This document shows positions 1-6,962 of a DNA stretch of 44,798 bases, in pieces. Where the stretch lies: the NCBI GenBank assembly GCA_043809745.1, contig JBDROU010000036.1, forward strand, positions 1 through 44,798, in the 5' to 3' direction. The number at the start of each line of letters is the position of its first letter. The first letter of the stretch is position 1. Origin of the DNA: JBDROU01 sp043809745 [NCBI: bacterium] (GTDB taxonomy: Bacteria; Elusimicrobiota; JBDRMW01). The notes under the pieces are model-generated. The model worked only from the letters and a program-made list of their open reading frames with translations. It was not told the origin of the DNA and did not search any database. Both the position numbers and the translations under genes were made by a program.

Positions 1-900
1 GCGCCAAAACTAAGGAGCATGGAAATAATAAAGGAGTTAGAGAATGAGCCGCGCGGCGTGTATTGCGGCGCTATTGGCTTAATATCCCCAAACAATTCGG
101 CTGTATTTAATGTGCCTATAAGAACGGTCGTAGTTGAAGGAAGCAAAGCGGAAATGGGTATCGGCAGCGGCGTATTATTTGAATCAAATGTAAAAAACGA
201 ATATGAGGAATGTTTATTAAAAAGCAAGTTTCTAACTAATGAAAATCCTAAGTTTCGTCTTATTGAAACCATTCTTTGGAAAGATGAATTTATTTTTTTG
301 GAAGAGCACTTAAAACGACTGAGAAATTCTGCCGAATATTTTGATTTTAATTTTAATGAAAAATTGATAAAAACAAAACTTCATTCGGCGGTTGAGTGTT
401 GCAAAAAAAGAATCGAACTTAAAATCAGATTATTATTAAGTAAAAACGGTGATATAAATGTTGAAAAAGAGAAAAAAACTGAAGATGTTGATAGAAGAGA
501 TGTTATTATCTCGAATATCAGGGTAAATAGTTCGGATATATTTTTATTTCATAAAACAACAGAACGCGCATTATATAACAAAGAATATAAGAAATATTCA
601 CCGCTCGGATATTATGATATTATCTTTATGAATGAGAGAGGGGAATTTACAGAAGGTACCTTTAACAATATAATAATTGAGGCGGATGGCAAATTCTATA
701 CACCTCCGGTCAACAGCGGTTTGCTGGCAGGTATTTACAGGGAATGTTACATAAAGAAATATAAAATTAAAGAAAAAGTACTATTCATTGAAGATCTGGA
801 AGATGCGGATAAAATTTATCTTTGCAACTCAGTTCGAGGCATAAGCAGTGTTAAAATTAAAAAGGATTTAGTTCGAAAAACTGTCGGAATCGGTTGTTAA
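1..900 (+). CDS. pabB: Aminodeoxychorismate synthase component I fused to aminodeoxychorismate lyase (5' partial)
   Basis: The reading frame is open to the first base of the window, so the Met codon at 19 is internal and the gene starts upstream. The first ~70 residues are the end of a chorismate-binding PabB domain: the PKLRSMEIIKELE stretch, the YCGAIG turn and the GIGSG segment all match that family. The rest is a class IV aminotransferase-fold PabC domain, with the likely PLP lysine in FHKTTER (codon 185 counted from base 1) and the ERGEFTEGTFNN cofactor loop. PabB makes 4-amino-4-deoxychorismate and PabC releases pyruvate to give p-aminobenzoate for folate. PabB-PabC fusions are known in many bacteria. 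No glutaminase subunit (PabA) is visible. The stop is TAA at 898-900. The family is clear; only the missing 5' part is unknown. Confidence 0.93.
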   Translation, partial: APKLRSMEIIKELENEPRGVYCGAIGLISPNNSAVFNVPIRTVVVEGSKAEMGIGSGVLFESNVKNEYEECLLKSKFLTNENPKFRLIETILWKDEFIFLEEHLKRLRNSAEYFDFNFNEKLIKTKLHSAVECCKKRIELKIRLLLSKNGDINVEKEKKTEDVDRRDVIISNIRVNSSDIFLFHKTTERALYNKEYKKYSPLGYYDIIFMNERGEFTEGTFNNIIIEADGKFYTPPVNSGLLAGIYRECYIKKYKIKEKVLFIEDLEDADKIYLCNSVRGISSVKIKKDLVRKTVGIGC

Positions 901-978
901 ATTATGTCAAACGACCGTAGTTTCTGCAATTGGGCGATAAGGTAACTTAATTGATTATAGTCATGCAGGTATTGTTTT

Positions 979-2388
979 ATGGAAAAAAGATTAATTGAAC
1001 TGCTGGAAAAAATAGTCGGCGAGGATAACATAATTCATAATGAACGGGATTTGTTTGATTACGCTCATGATGAATTTCCCTTGCCGAATATTTCCCATAT
1101 GCCAGATGTTGCGGTTATGCCCAGGAATGCATTGCAGGTTTCTAAGATACTCAGGCTTGCAAACAGGGAGTCTTTTTACGTTACCCCTCGAGGGGGCGGG
1201 ACCGGTTTGTGCGGGGGCTGTGTTCCTGCAAAAGGCGGGATCGTTTTAAGCCTTGAAAAAATGAATAGAATAGTGGAACTGGATGAGAAAAATTATTTTG
1301 CTGTTGCTGAAGCCGGGGTAAGACTTATGGATTTTTATAAAGAAATTGAGACCAAAGGCTTCTTTTTTCCACCCCATCCCGGCGATGAATCAGCGATGAT
1401 TGGCGGTGTTATAGCCACTAACGCTGGAGGGGCGCGTACGGTTAAGTACGGCGTGGTGCGAAATTTTATAAAGGGATTAGAGGTGGTGCTTCCTCAGGGT
1501 GATATTGTGACATTGGGCGGTAAATTATTGAAAAACTCAACCGGTTACAATCTTTTACATCTTTTGATAGGATCTGAAGGGACATTGGGGATTATCACCA
1601 AAGCAATTATTCATCTCCTTCCGCCGCCGAATTCCATGGTTACATTAATTGCTCCTTTTGATAATCTTGAAAAAGCGATTGATACGGTGCCGAGGATTTT
1701 AGGCGGCAAGATTATTCCTATGGCGGTTGAGTTTATAGAGCGGGATACTATTGAAGCAGCCGAGAACTTTTTACAAAGGAAATGGCCATGTAAAACGGGA
1801 GCTGCCTATTTAATGATTATAATAGATGGTTCAAGCGAAGATGATGTAATGAGGCAGGCTGAGGCTATCAGTGAGTTTTGTGTTGATAACAAGAATAATG
1901 ATATCTTTATTGCTCAGCAGAGTAAGGATCAGAAAGAGATTTTAGATTTTAGAAGTCAGATTTACGAAACTATGAAGAAGTATATTATTGAGGTGCTTGA
2001 TATAACGCTTCCTCCTTCCGAAATTCCGCATCATGTAAAAGAAATACATGAAATCTCCAAGCAAAACGGTATATGGCTGCCAACATTCGGCCATGCTCTG
2101 GACGGGAACGTTCATACGCATATTATGCGTGCCTGGTTTAGAGATGGGCAATGGGAGGAGATGCCCAGAGAAGAATGGCAGAAAAAATACCCTATAGTCC
2201 GCAAAGCGCTTCATGCAGATGCCGGTAAAAGAGGCGGGATAATCTCAGGAGAGCACGGTATCGGTATTATAAAGAAAGAATATCTTCCTGATGTTTTAGG
2301 GGATGTCCAAATTGAACTTTTTAAGAAGATTAAGAAATCATTTGATCCAAACAATATTCTTAACCCGGGTAAGATAATTGATATTTAA
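979..2388 (+). CDS. glcD: FAD-linked oxidase, GlcD / D-lactate dehydrogenase family
   Basis: This is a 469-residue protein of the usual length for GlcD-type flavoproteins (glycolate oxidase subunit D, D-lactate dehydrogenase). The N-terminal FAD_binding_4 domain has the PRGGGTG flavin loop at residues 70-76 and the following GGCVP turn. The C-terminal FAD-oxidase domain has the FGHALDGNVHTHI stretch (His at about 372) and the GEHGIG signature near residue 424. It should oxidise a 2-hydroxy acid to a 2-oxo acid in the cytoplasm or at the inner membrane face. The substrate cannot be told from the sequence. No GlcE or GlcF subunit and no iron-sulfur partner lies beside it, so it may act alone or with a distant electron acceptor. 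The ribosome-binding site is weak (AGGT about 9 bases upstream). Confidence 0.86.
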   Translation: MEKRLIELLEKIVGEDNIIHNERDLFDYAHDEFPLPNISHMPDVAVMPRNALQVSKILRLANRESFYVTPRGGGTGLCGGCVPAKGGIVLSLEKMNRIVELDEKNYFAVAEAGVRLMDFYKEIETKGFFFPPHPGDESAMIGGVIATNAGGARTVKYGVVRNFIKGLEVVLPQGDIVTLGGKLLKNSTGYNLLHLLIGSEGTLGIITKAIIHLLPPPNSMVTLIAPFDNLEKAIDTVPRILGGKIIPMAVEFIERDTIEAAENFLQRKWPCKTGAAYLMIIIDGSSEDDVMRQAEAISEFCVDNKNNDIFIAQQSKDQKEILDFRSQIYETMKKYIIEVLDITLPPSEIPHHVKEIHEISKQNGIWLPTFGHALDGNVHTHIMRAWFRDGQWEEMPREEWQKKYPIVRKALHADAGKRGGIISGEHGIGIIKKEYLPDVLGDVQIELFKKIKKSFDPNNILNPGKIIDI

Positions 2389-2416
2389 ATCTTAAAATTA
2401 CGATTTCGGAATTTAA

Positions 2417-3229
2417 TTAAAACCTGCGAACCCGCACCGGGAAATCCACATTATCTTTAATCCACTGAAACAGTTTTAATTGTTTTTCTACAGGCACATC
2501 TTTTTCCAGTTGGTTCTGCCAGCCGTTCATAACTTCCGTGTCCTGGGTCCAGATTCTTACTCTTTTCCAATTAATAAGTTTATCCCAGTGGCCGGCGATT
2601 GTCGGATTTGGATAAAGCAGACGGACAGTAATGCTTCGGGCAAGGTATTGCATAGAAGCTATATCAATTCTTTTTATGCGGTCTTCAATTTCTTTTACGC
2701 CCTCTTCAGCGATGTCCGGTATCCCATCTGATATCATCACTATCTCTATAGGCGAGAGTGTTAAATTTTGCTTTTTTACTAAATTCGCAATTTTTTGAAA
2801 GAATATATTAAAGTCAGTCAGTTTATTGCTTTCAGGAAACCATGTTCTCAAGTCTTCCTCTATTTGCTCTACGGATTTCTCTTGAAAATCATGTATTGGA
2901 TGGAATGATTTAGGTTCGTCTACGGAATCGCCGCCTATAGAACCAACAAATAAAGCTCTGGGTTCTCTTAAGTCGCCTAATCCGTTTAAGTGGGCATATA
3001 TATAGTAAGCAGTAAATTTAATAGCGCTTTCGAACGAAGCATTGTTGTAAAAAGAGCCGCTTACATCAATGCCGATAAATAAACTTTTTTTATTAAGCCT
3101 GGCATCCATTGAAAAGCATCCGTTCATTAGTAAAGAAAGCAATAATATTCCGATACAAGACAATAAGGGTGTGATAAACAATTTCCTACGGGTACTTGTT
3201 TTTTTATTTTTATAATTTTGTTGTTTCAT
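2417..3229 (-). CDS. VWA-like (MIDAS) protein, probable lipoprotein
   Basis: The start is placed at the ATG at 3229, not the longer frame start at 3271: an AGAGGA ribosome-binding site lies about 8 bases ahead of it, and it sits one base after the stop of the upstream gene. Residues 17-37 form a hydrophobic segment ending in MNGC (Cys38), an off-consensus lipobox. Next comes a von Willebrand factor A-like start with the metal-site motif DVSGS (residues 55-59). The later LTDFN and MISDGIPD stretches could supply the other metal ligands. The protein therefore looks like an envelope-anchored domain that binds partners through a divalent metal. The immediately upstream membrane protein is probably its partner. 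No specific function is recognised. Confidence 0.75.
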   Translation of the reverse strand: MKQQNYKNKKTSTRRKLFITPLLSCIGILLLSLLMNGCFSMDARLNKKSLFIGIDVSGSFYNNASFESAIKFTAYYIYAHLNGLGDLREPRALFVGSIGGDSVDEPKSFHPIHDFQEKSVEQIEEDLRTWFPESNKLTDFNIFFQKIANLVKKQNLTLSPIEIVMISDGIPDIAEEGVKEIEDRIKRIDIASMQYLARSITVRLLYPNPTIAGHWDKLINWKRVRIWTQDTEVMNGWQNQLEKDVPVEKQLKLFQWIKDNVDFPVRVRRF

Positions 3230-3230
3230 A

Positions 3231-4472
3231 TTATTCATCCTCTTCTTTTGATTTTTTTCTTTGATTTTCAAACATTTTAACCAGTTCTTTAGTCTCCATT
3301 ACTTCTTCTATGTGCTTAAAAGGAAGACTGAATATTGGTTTGGATGATATAAAAACCATGCAGAAATTAATGGCGCTTGCCATTACCTGCAGAGCCGGCA
3401 AAGCAAGCGCTTCAAGAAACTCTTTGCCTGCATTGTGGAACCAATTAATTTCTGATTTGAAGTCCCCGATCAATGTCTTTGTCCAGCTTAAAGGAACCTC
3501 TATGGGTTTTGAATCGAATTCTCCATCTTCTTTAATAGGTTTTCTTGCAATAATCGCTATCAAAGTAGATGTTCCATATTTAGCAAATAAAAACCATGTC
3601 ATCGCTCTGATACCCACCCATGCAAAAAATGCTATACTGATGGTTCCTACAAGTCCAAGTTGAATTTGTTCATTTGTTTGCTGAGCAAACCACGGAGCAA
3701 GCGCATCTACAAGATCTCTGTAAAGGAATAAAACTTCAACAAGGACAACAAATAATTCCCAGATAGACATCTGTATTATGGCTAAAATATTTTTCTTCTT
3801 TATTGCTTCTCCCAGATTTAACAGGCAGGCAAAACTACCTCCAATAAGAAAGAGCAGGAATAAAAAGAGTATCGGCACTAATAATGAATGTACCTCAGCG
3901 CCTGTGAGTCCGCTTATAACCTCAGTCATGGTTGGAGCTAAGACATATGTGAATATAGTAGCCTCAAGGAAAATCCAGAGCACTGTTAACATTACTGCTA
4001 TCCAGGGTATACCTGCTCTAAAATATTGACGGCCCATATTGCTGAACAGTAAAAAAGGATAGTAAAATATTTGGCGCATTGCTTCAAAGATTACACCAAT
4101 CGTTATTTTGATTGCTCCAAGAAACCATCCAAAAGCCAGCCAGACGAATCTGAAAGCCCCAACCCAGAACAACCATACAGATCTTATGCTGTCCCACCAA
4201 GTAATAAATAAAGTTACTACAAAAAGGTTTCTGCTTCTTCTGAATGGATAGGTATAAATACCAAGCATACTGCACCAAGCGCCAACGATAAAAAGAAGAC
4301 AGGGCAAAAATATGAAGATCCATATGAATACAGCTAAGACTGAATTGCTAGAAAACAAAGAAAAATTAATTAATGCGCTTTGTACTTTCGGGATCCAGCT
4401 AATTGGTGTTAAGAGCAACTTGATAGGAATTTGCCATTGCGGCGGGAATGCTTGTTCGATTGCTTCAAACAT
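3231..4472 (-). CDS. Multi-span inner-membrane protein of unknown function
   Basis: This 413-residue protein has about seven or eight long hydrophobic segments between residues ~45 and ~320, rich in Trp and Phe. The hydrophilic C-terminal tail (~320-413) ends in a charged KSKEEDE. The start at 4472 is supported by an AGGAG ribosome-binding site 7 bases upstream. Its stop is one base before the start of the VWA-like lipoprotein gene, which implies co-transcription and translational coupling. The family is not recognised. The pairing suggests a membrane complex in which the VWA-like domain sits on the periplasmic face, but the job of the complex cannot be read from sequence. Confidence 0.72.
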   Translation of the reverse strand: MFEAIEQAFPPQWQIPIKLLLTPISWIPKVQSALINFSLFSSNSVLAVFIWIFIFLPCLLFIVGAWCSMLGIYTYPFRRSRNLFVVTLFITWWDSIRSVWLFWVGAFRFVWLAFGWFLGAIKITIGVIFEAMRQIFYYPFLLFSNMGRQYFRAGIPWIAVMLTVLWIFLEATIFTYVLAPTMTEVISGLTGAEVHSLLVPILFLFLLFLIGGSFACLLNLGEAIKKKNILAIIQMSIWELFVVLVEVLFLYRDLVDALAPWFAQQTNEQIQLGLVGTISIAFFAWVGIRAMTWFLFAKYGTSTLIAIIARKPIKEDGEFDSKPIEVPLSWTKTLIGDFKSEINWFHNAGKEFLEALALPALQVMASAINFCMVFISSKPIFSLPFKHIEEVMETKELVKMFENQRKKSKEEDE

Positions 4473-4621
4473 ATACGCTCCTTATAAAGTAAATTTGACT
4501 ACTCTTAAGGTAATTATAACTCCTAGCCTTAATTTCCGCAATGGTTTTGTTTTTACAGTTAATTATAGTTTGAATTGGTTAATTAGCTTCGGATAAAAAG
4601 GTTGAACTAAAAACATTCATG

Positions 4622-4643
4622 AAATTATTTTTCGAAATAATTT
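4622..4643. repeat. Perfect hairpin with TTCG loop
   Basis: A 9-base arm at 4622-4630 (AAATTATTT) is followed by the tetraloop TTCG and the exact complementary arm at 4635-4643. It sits ten bases upstream of the -35 box of the ATP-grasp gene and about 150 bases upstream of the minus-strand gene start at 4472. No T tract follows, and nothing obvious is transcribed into it, so a terminator role is unlikely. As DNA it is a palindrome that could be an operator. Confidence 0.5.
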
Positions 4644-4652
4644 AAGCAAATG

Positions 4653-4680
4653 TTGCAAATCATTTATTAATTGTTATAAT
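4653..4680 (+). promoter_or_regulatory. Predicted sigma-70 promoter of the ATP-grasp gene
   Basis: TTGCAA at 4653-4658 and a perfect TATAAT at 4675-4680 are 16 bases apart. The expected transcription start is about 45 bases before the ATG at 4731, and a TTTGGAG ribosome-binding site precedes that ATG. Confidence 0.6.
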
Positions 4681-4730
4681 ATAAAGCTGTAAAGCGATTT
4701 TATTTTACATTTTTTAGGTTTGGAGTAATT

Positions 4731-5732
4731 ATGGGATTAACAATAGGATTTACTTATGATGCGAAGGAAGATTATGCGCTGGGCATTCAAGATAATCCTG
4801 ATAAATTTGCAGAATTTGATGAGCCTTTAACAATTCACGAAATTAATTCTGCGCTTGAAAGCGGCGGGCATACAATTATAAAGATTGGTCACGCAAAGAA
4901 CCTGATCAAAAGGTTAGTCGCCGGCGAAAAATATGATATTGTTTTTAATATAGCCGAAGGTATTACAGGACGCGGCCGTGAAGGGCAGGTCCCGTCCATA
5001 CTGGAACTTTATGACCAACCTTATGTAGGATCAGATCCTGTTACTATGGGGTTGACGCTTGATAAAGTGCTTGCGAAAGAGATTGCAAGATATCACGGCA
5101 TATTAACGCCGAATTATTTCGTAGCTAAACAAAACGTGCCATTCATTAATCCGGGAATAAAATTTCCTGCATTTGTAAAGACAAGCTGTGAAGGTACTAG
5201 TAAAGGTGTTACTAAGGATTCACTGGTGAAAGATGAAGGAGCAATGGTTAGTTACATTAAGTACATACAAGGAAAGTATAAACAAAATGCCTTGGTTGAG
5301 GAATTTGTAGTTGGACAGGAGTATACGGTAGTTGTACTAGGGAATGAAAGTCTAGAAGCACTGCCACCAGTGCAGGTAAGGATAAATGAAAAAGGCGATT
5401 TAGGAGAAGATTTTTATACTTACGATAGAGTATTTAATAAGGAAGTATCTTATGTATGTCCTTCTGATTTAGACCCAAAACTTGAGCAACAGCTGAAAAA
5501 TTCAGCGATAAATGTTGTAAAGGCGCTTGGATGCAGGGATTTCAGCAGGGTTGATTTCAGGGTAGATAAAAACAACCAAGCCTATTTTCTTGAATGTAAT
5601 CCGCTCCCAAACCTTGGCAGCGGTGATGTGTTCCCGATAGTGGCTGTAAAAATAGGAAGCAACTATAACAAAATAATCCTAAGAGTGCTGGATAATGCTG
5701 TCCAAAGATATAACCTCGCAATTAAAGTCTAG
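4731..5732 (+). CDS. D-alanine--D-alanine ligase-like ATP-grasp ligase
   Basis: This 333-residue protein has the Ddl-type layout: an N-terminal pre-ATP-grasp domain (residues 1-~95), then a central and C-terminal ATP-grasp fold. The segment FNIAEG, followed by GRGREGQVPSILEL and YVGSDP, matches a Ddl-like subgroup better than classical DdlA/DdlB. The metal-binding end of the fold is visible as ECNPLPNLG (Glu288, Asn290). Classical Ddl has EVNTLPG there, followed by a Ser-Leu-x-Pro stretch; here the following residues are GSGDVFP. The protein probably joins an acyl phosphate to an amino group with ATP in the cytoplasm, but D-Ala-D-Ala formation is not assured. No murein genes lie next to it. 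It stands alone, with its own promoter. Confidence 0.78.
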   Translation: MGLTIGFTYDAKEDYALGIQDNPDKFAEFDEPLTIHEINSALESGGHTIIKIGHAKNLIKRLVAGEKYDIVFNIAEGITGRGREGQVPSILELYDQPYVGSDPVTMGLTLDKVLAKEIARYHGILTPNYFVAKQNVPFINPGIKFPAFVKTSCEGTSKGVTKDSLVKDEGAMVSYIKYIQGKYKQNALVEEFVVGQEYTVVVLGNESLEALPPVQVRINEKGDLGEDFYTYDRVFNKEVSYVCPSDLDPKLEQQLKNSAINVVKALGCRDFSRVDFRVDKNNQAYFLECNPLPNLGSGDVFPIVAVKIGSNYNKIILRVLDNAVQRYNLAIKV

Positions 5733-5981
5733 TCAGTTTTATAAAAAAATATCTGAAAATAACTCTTCTCAGTACAAAATAAGTTATCCACAGGTTGTTA
5801 ACATTAAGCACAACCCCCTTATAACTTCTCATATTTTATCTATTTATAGGCTATTTTCTACAATATAAAGAATAATTAATAAATCCAAATTTTAACAATA
5901 ATTTGACATTTCCTTTAAGGTTTCTTTACATTCATTTACTATAATTTGCTTATTAGAAGGATTTAATCAAGGAGGCGTTAA
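5733..5981. other. Intergenic region with single DnaA-box-like 9-mer and possible promoter parts
   Basis: This 249-base AT-rich gap contains TTATCCACA at 5784-5792, identical to the classical DnaA box, but only one copy. Near its end TTGACA (5903-5908) and TATAAT (5940-5945) are both perfect boxes but 31 bases apart, so they cannot pair with each other. TTGACA could pair with a poor TACATT at 5927-5932 (18-base spacer). The promoter of the PorV-like gene probably lies here, but the exact boxes are undecided. Confidence 0.4.
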
Positions 5982-6923
5982 ATGAAAAAGAAAACATTAG
6001 TTGGTTTATGTGGCTTGATAGTAAGCGGTTTGCTTATTTCTCCATCAATTCATGCAAGAGCATTTTCTGATGACGATGCTGGGACCTGCGGAGCTGAGTT
6101 CCTAAAATTAGGTGTTGGAGCAAGGCCTATAGGTATGGGTGAAGCATTCGTTGCTGTGGCTGATGACGCTTCCTCTATAAGTTGGAACCCTGCGGGTTTA
6201 AGGGAAGTCAATAGAAGGCAGCTTGCCGGTATGCACGCCGTCTGGCTTGAAGATTTCAGCTATGAGTATATAGCTTATGCACAACCGTTGAAATCAGGCA
6301 CATTAGGTGCAAGCATAAATTATTTGCATATGGGTGATATAGACAGTCTAGATGAACAAGGTAACACAACTGGCTCACTTTCTTTCCATGATCTTGCGGT
6401 TAATGTTGCTTACAGCAGCAGAATTAGCCAATTACTATGGGGTATAAATCTTAAGCTGATACAGGAGGAACTTGCAGGCTCAAGCGCTCAGGCTTATGCA
6501 ACGGATATAGGGGTTATATATAAAATGGATGATAAGGATAAGCTTAAACTGGGGGCAGTTGTGCAGAATCTCGGTACAGAGATTAAATACGAATCAGCAG
6601 GGGATCCGCTTCCTTTGTTAATTAAAGCAGGAGCAGCCTATAGGCTTAAATCTAATTTGTTACTGGCAGCAGATATTAATACTCCAATAGATAATGATCC
6701 GAGTCTTCATTTGGGTATTGAATATAAATTTAATAAATTAAAAAACATAGATTTAGCAGCACGAGCAGGTTATAAGACGACCACGATAGTTGATTTGGAT
6801 GCCTTATCAGGGTTATCGGCAGGGTTAGGGTGCAAAATATCAGATATAGGTATAGATTACGCATGGATACAGTACGGTGATTTGGGGAATACGCACAGGA
6901 TCTCGTTTCTGGTGAGTTTCTAA
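5982..6923 (+). CDS. PorV/PorQ-family outer-membrane beta-barrel protein
   Basis: This 313-residue protein has a signal peptide (MKKK followed by a hydrophobic run, likely cut after HARA). The mature N-terminus carries the family block: FLKLGVGARPIGMGEAF, then VAVADDASSISWNPAGL. The remainder alternates in the manner of a beta-barrel and ends in the strand HRISFLVSF with a terminal Phe. PorV-type proteins act in type IX secretion in Bacteroidota; related proteins are common in other diderm phyla, where their role is less clear. The start is backed by AAGGAGG six bases upstream. The next gene begins 39 bases later and encodes an exported protein with a sorting-like C-terminus, which suggests a secretion partnership. 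Confidence 0.87.
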   Translation: MKKKTLVGLCGLIVSGLLISPSIHARAFSDDDAGTCGAEFLKLGVGARPIGMGEAFVAVADDASSISWNPAGLREVNRRQLAGMHAVWLEDFSYEYIAYAQPLKSGTLGASINYLHMGDIDSLDEQGNTTGSLSFHDLAVNVAYSSRISQLLWGINLKLIQEELAGSSAQAYATDIGVIYKMDDKDKLKLGAVVQNLGTEIKYESAGDPLPLLIKAGAAYRLKSNLLLAADINTPIDNDPSLHLGIEYKFNKLKNIDLAARAGYKTTTIVDLDALSGLSAGLGCKISDIGIDYAWIQYGDLGNTHRISFLVSF

Positions 6924-6962
6924 TTTGCTAATAGTGAAGATTAAATATTACGGGAGGATTAA

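Noticed and set aside
1-18. Short PabC-like gene starting at base 19
   Set aside because: The frame runs through to base 1 with PabB residues (APKLRS), so the Met at 19 is internal and the gene is cut by the window edge, not truncated.
5784-5792. Perfect DnaA box (TTATCCACA), possible replication origin
   Set aside because: Only one box is present, with no dnaA, dnaN or other boxes nearby. A single 9-mer is expected by chance in a genome of this size.
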